64,000 nucleotides of DNA from positions 102,468,501-102,532,500 of the forward strand of contig CM075346.1 in assembly GCA_037693485.1 (NCBI GenBank). The letters are read 5' to 3'. The position numbers and the translations under genes are program-made. The notes below the pieces were generated by a model that saw only the letters and a list, made by a program, of their open reading frames with translations, did no database searches and was not told where the DNA came from. Below, in pieces: positions 55,268-64,000 of the stretch (positions are counted from its first letter, which is position 1; the number at the start of each line of letters is the position of its first letter). Source of the stretch: Kitagawia praeruptora. Lineage: Eukaryota; Streptophyta; Magnoliopsida; Apiales; Apiaceae.

Positions 55268-57257
55268 TTTCTTGTGTGTATAGAAAATTCTTTAACAGAG
55301 AAATGGGATGAAAAATGTGAAGATGGTGATGGAGTGGAGAAGAAAAGAACAATGTTAAAAGTGTGTTTGATTGAAATGAAACCGCCGTGAATAAAGGACA
55401 AGATGATTGTGTATATTTGTACGTATACTCTAAGGGGTATAATCAATAATGTGACCAAATGGCCAAATGTCCCACGTTCTTTCTTGAGCTTAGTCACATT
55501 TTAGCACCTAGAAAAATAATTGCTAGTAGCAAGTAGCGTTTAGTTAGGTTTAACTTCAACATGTTTAGACCATTACTCTCAAGAAATAATTTGTTTAATG
55601 TATTTCTAAGCATTCAAAACAAATTTAGCAGCTTTCTAGGCCAGGTAAATAATTATAATTAAAACAAACGGGTGTACAAGTCCTTTGGATACCATACTTC
55701 TCTTCATATTTTGGTAGTAGTCTTGATACAAGCCACCAAAGGTTGATGGTTTGAGTCTCTGAAGAAGCGTTGTATCTAAATTTACCGCAAGGAATGTTAT
55801 AATTACATGCCATTATTTTATTTTTTTTGACGAACAAGATTTCTAGTCCAGCAACATAACTGCATCTTTGATATACCTTCTGGAGCAAAAGCATGAGAAA
55901 CCAACAAAGAAAAACTTTGTAAGCAACCAAAGAGGATATTTAGACTAACATAAGCCCCTCAAGGTGGAAATAAGTGGTTTCTTTTCCTTTCAATCCTCGT
56001 CTTAATTAGACTACATAAGCCCCTCAAGGTGAAAATCATTCCCCACCATAGGGGGGTCTTTTACCTTTCTCTTTAAGAGTAAAAAAGATAAAACTGGGGG
56101 TGACTGAAGAGGATAGTGCACAAATGGGAAGCCACTCGAGTGGATATTATGCATGAACCCCACCCCACCTTCATTGTATCATAGCTCTTTGCTCTTCATG
56201 TCTGTTGTTACTCTCTAATAATGAAAATTGACCACATCCACAATCATATCTGGTACAATCTTGCGATCCCTCCACTTCTAATATAGCTGTTGAGTACCAT
56301 TTTTCCCTCTTTTTTCTCACCGGTCAAAAAGTTATCGTCCAATCTCTACAGCGACCAAGGTAAGAACACTAGACAATAACTACCTGCAAGATTCATCACT
56401 AAGGCTCTTCATCATGAAAGCTATCATGGTGAGAAGACCAAAGATGCTAATCCTGTAGATAGGTTTCTCCCCAAGGACACGGAACAATTTTCCAATACAA
56501 GTTTACTACACTGTATTATCAGTGATCACATCTAGAGCACTTTGAAATCCTGGGATATCTAAACCACTGCTAAAGGTCATAATCAATTGTACATTTAACA
56601 CAAAGGATCAAGATATTAACAACACTGTCAGACATACAAAAACATGCTTTAAGTTATTTGGTTGAATCAGACCAAAAAATTTACTAGACTATATTATCAG
56701 TGATCACATCTAGAGCACTTTAAAATCCTGGGATATCAAAACCACTGCTAAAGGTCATAACCAATTGTACAGTTAACACAAAGGATCAAGATATTAACAA
56801 CACTGTCAGACATACAAAATCATGCTTGAAGTTATTTGGTTGAATCAGATCAAAAAATTTAAAAGAAACAAACTCTAACAAATATTCAACCTGCAATTAC
56901 AACTGAAATTCAAACCAAGTAACTACATCTTATTTGGCAATTAAAAAGAAAGGCATTCAAGTTCCAAAGACTATTGAACATAAAATCATAGACAGCAGCA
57001 AAATCTTTATCACAGCTTGCATTTCTATAGCAATCACAAATCAAAATGCAAGTTTAACTAATAAGATATCTTGCCACATCCATATAGTACTTGGAAAAGT
57101 GCATTCCAATAGCATTACACATTCTAAAACCATACTTAGTACATGATAGACATTCAAGTTTCTACATAACCAATTTGACTTGACATAGACCTCTTACAAT
57201 CACTTGTAAAAGAGTTAAGAACCATGTAACATTTTGGTCACTATGCCAAGTACTAGC
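55268..57257. other. Intergenic: upstream region of the 434-aa gene and repeats
   Basis: 55268 to about 55500 should hold the minus-strand leader and promoter of the 434-aa gene; no clear TATA box is chosen. A motif ACTACATAAGCCCCTCAAGGTG-like occurs twice (about 55948 and 56011). 56503-56861 is a tandem duplication (separate entry). No other gene is supported. Confidence 0.45.
56503..56861 (+). repeat. 178-bp tandem duplication
   Basis: TTACTACACTGTATTATCAG onward (56503-56680) is repeated at 56681-56861 with about ten changes. Both copies end near a TTTGGTTGAATCAGA block. Confidence 0.85.
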
Positions 57258-58418
57258 TTATTCTGACATCACAGGCTTATTCTCGTTTGCTTTTGGCTTC
57301 TGTCCTTTTGGCTTTTGCTCCTCCATTTGCCTGAATTCAGGGAAGAAAAAAACAAACAAAAGTAAGAATCAAATTAAGAAGATATGTGAATAACTGAAAA
57401 TTGTATAGCTAAAGAACAATGTAAATAGTGTCCTTCCCAATGAACTTGATATCGGGAACCAGATCTTAACCAAGTCTTAACAGATAAACCTTAGCCACCT
57501 CATTCTTACAATACACAAAGGAACTCCATAATTTTTAATACTAATCCTAATGGGGAACGCAAACAAAACGAAGAAACATAACTTCCATTTATAACCAGGA
57601 ACAGAATTTATAATTCCCATCCAGTATCAGATTGCGTATCAGGTAGTTGCACAATGCCAGTCAAATAAGAAACGAATAAATACAGAACAGAAGATCAACC
57701 AATCACAGTGAACTGATGGACTCATAATCTCTTTCAGGTTTTCAAAATTTCCAGAATATATACTATAAGCGTGTAATATAATTAATCATGGCACCAGCTT
57801 TTAGTATCAAATCAAATAGGTTTAAATGATTGTTTCGTTTCATATAAGCATATTATACCCAAAACGAACAAGGGTTAACCAAAATGAGGTAACCACTGAT
57901 TTTTAATAGCACAGTACTGAAGAACAAGACCTCCCTCATCCATCCCGTATTTTCCCCAAAGATATTTTATCTAACCACCATATAACATAAATCCAAATGA
58001 ATTTTAAATGTTAACATAACAAGGCTTAAAATTGTTGCACAACTTGAGACAATTTCCGTGCACAGATTCTCAAAAACCGCAATTACATGCCTAAACTACA
58101 GTCAAAAGCACCACTGCAAACACGACAACATTATTTCAAACTACATCTTGCAAGTAACAGCCGGGTAGTATTTCCATCTTATTCTATACACCAAGCCTTT
58201 ACGTGAAAATAAATAATATAAATTGCACATCACAACAACTATCTTACTATCATATGAATTCATTTCAAAACTATAGGATAACGAATTGCAAGTAAAACAT
58301 AAATGATTTTTTATTACATATTTCATCAACAAATATTTCAATAAAATATATTAAAATCAAAACAAGTATAACATGATTGCTTAAAAAACATCAATAGAGA
58401 GAGGGAGAGAGAGAGGGG

Positions 58419-58463
<45 letters not shown>

Positions 58464-58581
58464 AGAGAGAGAGAGAGAGGGAGAGGGAGAGAGAGAGAGA
58501 GGGAGAGGGAGGGAGGGAGGGAGGGAGGGGGAGGGAGGGAGGGAGGGAGGGGGAGGGAGGGAGGGAGGGAGGGAGGGAGGG

Positions 58582-58612
<31 letters not shown>

Positions 58613-58723
58613 GGGAGAGAGAGAGGGGGGGAGAGAGAGAGAGAGAGACCTCCTATCAGAAGAGGCACCTCCTTTCTGGCTAAGGAATGATCGGAAAAGC
58701 GGTGAATTCACGTCGTAAATCAT
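57258..58723 (-). CDS. Conserved 48-aa plant protein, two exons
   Basis: Exon 1 is 58650-58723 (74 nt, starts MIYDVNSPLFRSFLSQKGG) and exon 2 is 57258-57330 (73 nt, ends KANENKPVMSE), joined through an Arg codon; stop TAA at 57258-57260. The acceptor is TTCAG before 57330. The donor is GT at 58649-58648, directly in front of about 255 bp of CT-rich repeat. Residues 26-48 are Lys/Glu/Pro-rich (EEQKPKGQKPKA). I recall similar short plant proteins beginning with a VxSPLFRSFLSQKGG-type sequence, without known function. Upstream stand a telo-box and three site II boxes, as in housekeeping genes for ribosome and mitochondrial proteins. Intron 1,319 bp. Confidence 0.75.
58388..58649. repeat. (GA)n/(GGGA)n microsatellite, in intron 1 of the 48-aa gene
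   Basis: Pure purine on the plus strand for about 260 bases: GA runs, then GGGA/GGGGA runs (58500-58580), then GA runs. On the transcribed minus strand it is a pyrimidine tract that begins with the intron's first base. Confidence 0.95.
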
Positions 58724-58766
58724 CTTTGACTTTAGGTTTCAGCTGCTATAATCTCCCCCAATTTAC

Positions 58767-58906
58767 AAACCCTAGCTTTCAATTTACTACATCTTATATA
58801 CACACCATCTATCTTAATTCTGTTGGGCCTTACATCTATTACCTGGCCCATGTACTTTGTTTATTTATTTTATTCTGGATTAGGCATGGTCAAAAGTCAA
58901 GGCCCA
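58767..58906 (-). promoter_or_regulatory. Telo-box and three site II (TGGGCC) boxes upstream of the 48-aa gene
   Basis: AAACCCTA at 58767-58774; TGGGCC at 58824-58829; GGCCCA at 58845-58850 and 58901-58906. Telo-box plus clustered site II elements is the known arrangement (TCP-factor binding) for coordinated expression of ribosomal and mitochondrial genes in dividing plant tissue. Confidence 0.7.
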
Positions 58907-59632
58907 ATTTCCATTTATAAGTTATTGAAGTAATAATTTCTCTTTTACCTTATTATGAGTCGAATTCAACATTTTTTTTTCATTAATTGCATGAGTAGAC
59001 ATCAATTCAATAAATAAAATCACATCATTATTCTAAAAATCTCCGATTAATCTACAAGATGTCTAGTCGATTTGATCTTTATAAATTGTGATTAATTTTT
59101 GTGAGTACTTCTTGAGCGGGATATTTATAATAAATTATTAGAATTAAAATAATATATTAATCAAATATATTATTATATACTTTATAATATGATCAATACA
59201 TATTACTTAATAAATAACGTATAAAATTATAATAATATAGTAAATAATATAACAATATTAAAATATATCTAATTTTTAATTTGATTAATTTTTTCATTAA
59301 TCCTCGATTTAACGAATGATCATTGTAATATCCTCTTGCCAATTTTGTCAGATACCTGATTTATGTGAAATTTTAAAGGAAATTTACCGATTAGACTACT
59401 TTTTTTAATTTTATTTGTAAATTTACCATACTTATAAAATAATTACAATTATACTATCTTTACAATTATCTTTGCAATTTTATTCAACCCTCTTTTGCCT
59501 CTTCTCTTTACCCCTCTATCCTCTCTCTTCACAACTCAATCACACCACCAAGTTTGTTTTGATTCAATAATTGTTTATTCACCAACATAGATATATACTA
59601 ATATTCTTCTACAAAAACTTTCAATTCTTATA
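58907..59632. other. AT-rich intergenic sequence
   Basis: No gene or repeat ends found. 59380-59470 has repeated ATTTACC/AAATTTAC sequence. Confidence 0.4.
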
Positions 59633-59882
59633 CTCCCTCTGTCCCTCCTGATTCTTTACATTGGGGAACGTAATTTTGACACGAATTTTAAGATGCATTT
59701 TGCGGATAGTTTCATAACTTATTTTTTTTAAAAAAAAATTTGTACAAAAATAGAATTGTTCTATTTTCATACAAAAAAAGAAAATTTTAAAAATAAATTA
59801 TGAAACTATACTTTTTAAGAGCCTTAAAATGCGTGTCAAGCAGTGAAAAAAAACTGTAAAGAAATGGGAGTGACAGAGGGAG
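59633..59882. mobile_element. Stowaway-like fold-back MITE
   Basis: Ends CTCCCTCTGTCCCTCCTGAT / complement of GGGAGTGACAGAGGGAG, TA on both sides. Long internal hairpin (AGTTTCATAACTTATTTTTT inverted as AAAATAAATTATGAAACT). Same family as 49307-49553. Confidence 0.85.
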
Positions 59883-60400
59883 TATGAATTTGAAACTAAG
59901 GTTGATAACAAATTCGTATATACACATATATACATATATGTGTTTATATTCATTTGTCCGATTATAAGATATAAATTAGCTGACGAGGAAGAAATCAATG
60001 GTGTTAAACTTGAAGATTAGTTTACGATTAATGGTTAGGAGATTTTGGTTGTTCTGTAGCTATTTTCCCAAATTTGGTATTGTAGATGGTGGGGCGCGAT
60101 TGTGGAGATTGAGGAGTTGAGGAGTGCTGGTGTGTTGGAGGAGTGCGATGGTGAAGGGAGATGGAAGAGCAGTGGGTTGCTGGTCGGAGAAGAAAGGTTG
60201 AATGGGTTGACAGAGGCGGAGGTTGAAGGAGTGGTGTTGAACGGCTGATGTGTGAGGGGTTTTGAGGGGTAGTGGTGCTGCTGCAAGGTCGGAGACGAAG
60301 AGGATGGGGTGAACGAAATCGGTGGCGGAGGTTGCTTTTAGTTGATTATTTGGTTGCATAGTTGATTTTAGAGATTGAAATTAGTTGATTCCAGTTGATT
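59883..60400. other. Intergenic with a GC-richer, G-biased stretch
   Basis: 60080-60345 is G-rich on the plus strand (GGTGG, GGAGG, GAAGGAG), like the interior of the MULE at 32880-33240. It gives long minus-strand readings rich in Pro/Ser/His with no recognisable domain, so no gene is called. Confidence 0.45.
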
Positions 60401-60419
60401 TTAGTTGTTTTTGGCCCCG

Positions 60420-60948
60420 CAGGGGCACTCATAACTCCACCACCATCACTAGAACTTTTAGTTGCATTCCAGTTGCATATGCAAAACTTCACCACCATCA
60501 CTAGAGCTTTTAGTTGCATTCCAGTTGCATATGCAACTAATTGTAACTGAATGCAACTAAAAACTAAAAGTTAAATTTTCATTTTTTGCTGCTGCGTCCT
60601 TATATAGAGCTGGAAGTTGGTAAAAAAAATGAAAATTCAAATTACAATTTTTAGTTGTATTTAGTTGCATATGCAACTAGTTGCAACTGAATGTAACTAA
60701 AAACTAAAAGTTAAATTTCCATTTTTTGTTATTGTGCCCTTATATAGAGCTGGAAGTTGGTAAAAAAAAATAAAAATTCAAATTACAGTTTTTAGTTGCA
60801 TTCAGTTCCATATGTAACTAGTTGCAACTGAATGCAACTAAAAACTAAAAGTTAAATTTCCATTTTTTGCTACTGTGCAGCCCTTATATAGAACTGGAAG
60901 TTGGTAAAAAAATGAAAATCAAATTACAATTTTTAGTTGCATTTAGTC
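60420..60948 (+). repeat. Tandem repeat of about 142 bp rich in TGCATATGCA palindromes
   Basis: A unit TATATAGAGCTGGAAGTTGG ... AATTTTTAGTTGCATTTAG ... TTGCATATGCAACTAGTTGC ... AACTAAAAACTAAAAGTTAA starts at 60601, 60741 and 60885; a 60-bp unit with TTGCATTCCAGTTGCATATG also stands twice at 60460-60540. The LINE's poly(A) end lies directly at the right border. Confidence 0.8.
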
Positions 60949-61155
60949 TTTTTTTTATAATTAACATTTTCATTAATAAGGTTGGTAACACTTCGATACA
61001 AAGATCGAAGCCCAACCCACCTTACACGGCCAAGGAAAAGAGACAAAAGAGGAGCCCATAGGGCTACAGTCCACGACCTAAACAACTGACTGAAAACCTA
61101 GAAACAGCTACTGGAAAAACAAAAGATTATGCTCGAAGAAGACTAGTCCAAGACA

Positions 61156-61812
61156 CTAGTTCTCATCACCATCGATCCCTGAAACCTGATCCTGCACATG
61201 AAGAGCAACAACCGTGACAGTTGCTGGGATGAAGCCTTGCACTCTGCCAAGATCATCGACTGGAATGGGAGTGACTTGCAGCTGTGGGATTGGAGGACCA
61301 TACCCCATATCAAGATCCATCTTCTCCTGGAGTCTGCCAAAAGGTTCCTGCACAAAGTGCATAGCAGTCCAGTTGTTGAGACCTACCGCAGCAAGGTAGT
61401 GTGCACACCTGTTGGAGGTTTCTGGAATGAATTGAATGATGTTTTCCCATTCAGGATTACATCCAAGCAGCTTCTTAATTTTCTCCACAATCCAGAGACA
61501 TGTCTTATCCCCTCTTTTATCCTGTCTTGTTACTTCAAAGTAAGGGTTGAAGTTATCTGTTTCCAGTAGGACAATCTCGCAGTTGGATAGCCTGGCTTGA
61601 TTGAGGCCCAAGTGAATGGCCCAGAGTTGTGTTGCCAAGGGAGATAGGCCTCTCATAGTGCCTGTTAAAGCCTTGACCAACTGGCCACGATGGTTGCGAA
61701 TGATGATGCTGATCCCATTTGTATTGCCGTTGTATTGGCGAGTAGTGTGAGTGACATGAACATTGATCTTAAACTGACCTCTAAGTGGAGCTTTCCAGGT
61801 GTAATAGGCCAT
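61156..61812 (-). CDS. Second LINE ORF: RNase H-fold-like domain lacking catalytic residues
   Basis: 218 aa from the ATG at 61812 (MAYYTWKAPLRGQFKINVHV); the frame is open further up to 61986, but this ATG aligns with the start of the ORF at 10509. Pattern of an RVT_3/RNase H domain: FKINVHV (usual Asp is His), IIIRNHRGQ, ATQLWAIHLGLNQA (usual Glu missing), IVLLETDN (Asp kept), NRCAHYLAAVG (usual late Asp is His). After it comes a block WTAMHFVQEPFG and LDMGYGPP that aligns with FVEAPEAFG and SDMGIALPY of the other LINE. It is intact here. A non-catalytic role such as RNA or hybrid binding is an inference. Confidence 0.75.
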   Translation of the reverse strand: MAYYTWKAPLRGQFKINVHVTHTTRQYNGNTNGISIIIRNHRGQLVKALTGTMRGLSPLATQLWAIHLGLNQARLSNCEIVLLETDNFNPYFEVTRQDKRGDKTCLWIVEKIKKLLGCNPEWENIIQFIPETSNRCAHYLAAVGLNNWTAMHFVQEPFGRLQEKMDLDMGYGPPIPQLQVTPIPVDDLGRVQGFIPATVTVVALHVQDQVSGIDGDEN

Positions 61813-62205
61813 TGTATGTTGCTTTACAGAAGAGATGTGTGAATTTAGAGGAAGGAGAGGGTTGTATATATAGAGTGTAGATAGGGTGAGTTGTATTGAA
61901 TAATATGTAGGTGGCAATGTAGTGGAATATGCATGGTCGTACAAGGTATGGTGTGAAAAAGTATCCTTGGATACGTTGAAAGGCACCTGGTAATGAAAAA
62001 GTTTATGTCAACATCAGTACTGTGCAGAGGGGGAGGGGGTGTCTGAGCGATAGGGGAATGGAAAAGTGAAGTAGAGGAATGGGTGGTGCTGCGGGGGTAT
62101 GATGTAGGGATACTGTAGTATATAAAAAGTAGTGTAATGAACTCTGGAGCTAAGTGGGTAGCTGGCTTCCTCTACACGAGAGGATGCAAGGTTGTAAGTC
62201 TAAGT

Positions 62206-64000
62206 CTACCAGCCCCATATGATATTGGGCTTGTAACGGCCCTGTTTAGCAAGGAAGTCTGCACTTGTATTGTGGGTTCTTTTAATATGCTCCAAGTGAA
62301 TGTATTGTAGCCCATTTTGTTCCCCTGCATCTATGTATTGAACCAAGTTGGTGCTGCCTGATTTGTATCTCTGCACATTGGTCCACAGTTCTAACGAGTC
62401 CGTTAGAATAATTATTTTCTCGTCTCTCGTGAACCGATCAATTAGCTTTTGTGTTAGAAAAACCAGTGCTCTAGTCTCTGCTTCAAGAGGAGTAGTAGCT
62501 ATAATAGGACCACTAAAGATGAAACAAAGATCGTCTTTATTATTGTTAATGTAGCCACCAATTCCAGACTGGGGATGATTGTGATCACCTTTCCAAGATC
62601 CATCAATGAAACCAATATAGTCCCATTTACTTTTAATGTCATCGAGGTATTGTGTTCTGAGGTTCCTGATTGTCAAAGTTGGATTGTTGTTCCAGGAAGT
62701 AGCACTGTTGTTGTGTAAAAGGTCCCCACTATTGCACCACTTATACGATCGATGAAGGATTAAATATTCCAACTGCCTATGATTATAAGCCACCTTGTTG
62801 AAAATGAGATAATTTCTGCTCAACCATATTGTCCAAATGACCGCGGAGATTGTTGTCTGCCAGTGTGCTACGTAAGGTGTGTTGTTTGCAGCGTTGTACA
62901 GCTTCCAGAGCCAGTCTGCATCCTGTAGAGGGATGTTGAAGACCATCCACCATTTTGCTATAAAATTCCAGATTTCTAGTGTTCTAGGACAGGAATTAAA
63001 TAGATGTTGTATGTCTTCCACATCATTGCTACACAAGTCACATGTCATAGAAAAGTGATTATGTGTGATTCTAGAATGGAGGAAAGCTTTCGTTGGAAGG
63101 ATGTTTTTGCAGACCTTCCAAATGAAGATCTTGATCTTTGGCGGGATTTTTAGACGCCATATAAATGCCCATCTAAAATTTGCGTGTGTTCCAGACTTTA
63201 GAAGATCCGACATATATTTTGTTGTGTACTGTTTGTTTGTAGGCTTCCATAAAAGAGTATCCTGTAGGCTATTAGAAGAATAAGCAGTCAGAATATTGTA
63301 AACCTCTATGGCTTCAACTTGTTCCTGTGAACGAAGCTGTCTAATCCATAATTGTTCTGTCGATTGTATGTTTTGCATCCAATGTTTGAGCATATCTTTA
63401 ATGTATGTATATTTGTGCTTGCTAACTCGGTATAGCCTAGGATAAATGGACATAAGAGCTATGTCTCTTACCCATATGTCTTCCCAGAAGTAAACCCTAG
63501 TACCTCTGTTGGGTTTCCATTTATAATTGCACTTGTCAAATAAAATGGAGGTGACATTGTGTGCCTTAAGTGAGATCATATTCTTGATAAATGTAGAATT
63601 GGGCTTAGTGTCATTTCGAGGGAACCAGTTGAACTGATCATGGCCATACTTTTCATGAAGTAGTTTCGTCCATAGAGTGGAATTATTGTTGTCCAGAGCG
63701 CGCCACCACGATTTCCCTAACATGGCCAAGTTTCGTTGTTCCAGGTTAGTGACGCCTAGGCCTCCTTTATCTTTGTCTAGTGTTACGTTTGTCCAATTAG
63801 TGTAGTGTAACTTCTTAGTGCCCCATAGGAAGTTTCTTCTGATGACATCTATTTTATTGCTAACTCCTACTGGCATTTTGAAAAAGTTGAACCAATAGTT
63901 TAGAAGACTGTCAAGTGTGTCTTTCATTAGAACAAGTTTTCCAGCCATATTGAGATGGTTTGATGCCCAATTTGTAAGATTATGTTGAAACCTGTTAATC
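62206..64000 (-). CDS. LINE reverse transcriptase C-terminal part - zf-RVT - RNase H (5' end outside window)
   Basis: The frame is open from the window edge (it continues upstream of the ATG at 63948) to TAG at 62206-62208. It lacks the RT palm within the window but shows the following RT/thumb region (MAGKLVLMKDTLDSLLNYWF, RRNFLWG, GGLGVTNLEQRNLAMLGKSW), a zf-RVT domain (about 63190-62940, CDLC...H...C) and an RNase H whose acidic residues are all visible (GFIDGSW, LEAETRAL, LTDSLE, TSADFLAKQG). Unlike the LINE at 7491 no stop separates zf-RVT and RNase H. It would act in target-primed reverse transcription. Confidence 0.88.
   Translation of the reverse strand, partial: INRFQHNLTNWASNHLNMAGKLVLMKDTLDSLLNYWFNFFKMPVGVSNKIDVIRRNFLWGTKKLHYTNWTNVTLDKDKGGLGVTNLEQRNLAMLGKSWWRALDNNNSTLWTKLLHEKYGHDQFNWFPRNDTKPNSTFIKNMISLKAHNVTSILFDKCNYKWKPNRGTRVYFWEDIWVRDIALMSIYPRLYRVSKHKYTYIKDMLKHWMQNIQSTEQLWIRQLRSQEQVEAIEVYNILTAYSSNSLQDTLLWKPTNKQYTTKYMSDLLKSGTHANFRWAFIWRLKIPPKIKIFIWKVCKNILPTKAFLHSRITHNHFSMTCDLCSNDVEDIQHLFNSCPRTLEIWNFIAKWWMVFNIPLQDADWLWKLYNAANNTPYVAHWQTTISAVIWTIWLSRNYLIFNKVAYNHRQLEYLILHRSYKWCNSGDLLHNNSATSWNNNPTLTIRNLRTQYLDDIKSKWDYIGFIDGSWKGDHNHPQSGIGGYINNNKDDLCFIFSGPIIATTPLEAETRALVFLTQKLIDRFTRDEKIIILTDSLELWTNVQRYKSGSTNLVQYIDAGEQNGLQYIHLEHIKRTHNTSADFLAKQGRYKPNIIWGW

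Larger units (their letters stand above)
60949..64000 (-). mobile_element. Second L1-type LINE (minus strand), cut by the window edge
   Basis: Its 3' end is the A-run complementary to 60949-60956, preceded by TTATTAATGAAAATGTTAAT. Moving in its own direction it carries RT/zf-RVT/RNase H (64000-62206), a 220-bp spacer, and the second RNase H-like ORF (61812-61156), then a 200-bp 3' region. Same order as the LINE at 7491-13415, with moderate protein similarity, so both belong to one clade but not one recent burst. Confidence 0.85.

Noticed and set aside
55625..55930. 101-aa minus-strand ORF
   Set aside because: No recognisable motif, and mixed coding and repeat-like composition.
58381..58723. 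Long Ser/Pro/Leu-rich minus-strand ORFs through the GA repeat
   Set aside because: They are translations of a microsatellite; only their first 24 codons (58650-58723) belong to the real exon of the 48-aa gene.
60035..60359. Two overlapping Pro/Ser/His-rich minus-strand ORFs
   Set aside because: Two frames open at once in a G-biased stretch; no start context, motif or splice support.
1..64000. tRNA, rRNA or other structured RNA genes
   Set aside because: No cloverleaf with matching A/B boxes or rRNA-like stretch was found by eye on either strand; a covariance-model scan would be needed to be sure.

Overview
The window is nuclear DNA of a flowering plant, most likely a eudicot. It is AT-rich, has GT-AG introns, and carries plant-specific gene families (a CYP82-like P450, a plant G3BP-type NTF2/RRM protein) together with Stowaway-like MITEs, Helitrons, MULEs, plant L1-type LINEs, Ty1/copia and Ty3/gypsy LTR elements and an endogenous pararetrovirus. 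I cannot place it below that level.

Layout. 1-1244: unclassified repeat-rich sequence. About 1245-18440: a decayed endogenous caulimovirid (movement-protein, coat-protein/zinc-knuckle, protease, RT and RNase H remnants). It is split by a retroposon with a solo LTR inside it (3023-4944), a small Helitron (5266-5624), a 9-kb long-TIR MULE-like element (6581-15657) and a MITE (about 17771-17975). The MULE-like element contains a LINE (7491-13415), which contains a solo LTR (11046-12553). 19508-22784: a degenerate copia element. 23171-28750: a CYP82-like pseudogene split by a 4.24-kb non-autonomous LTR element with a GGTGC target duplication. 29550-31471: an apparently intact ERD2-like gene. 31827-33615: a Stowaway-like MITE with a MULE inside. 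34515-40726: two long Helitrons, one holding a 2.4-kb retroposon with a 16-bp target duplication. 40888-45423: inverted arms around a MITE, a degenerate tandem repeat and two abutting Helitrons. 45600-50608: an apparently intact gene for a G3BP-like RNA-binding protein. 51872-52950: a broken F-box gene. 53963-55267: a 434-aa membrane-anchored plant protein. 57258-58723: a two-exon gene for a 48-aa protein with a housekeeping-type promoter. 60400-60948: a tandem repeat. 60949-64000: a second LINE on the minus strand.

The host genes (ERD2-like, G3BP-like, the 434-aa protein, the 48-aa protein) are independent, each with its own promoter, and show no pathway link. The most unusual signal is in the LINEs. 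Both carry, downstream of the RT/RNase H ORF, a separate ORF for a second RNase H-fold-like domain. The catalytic positions are replaced in both copies, while the sequence just after the domain stays alike between the two elements.
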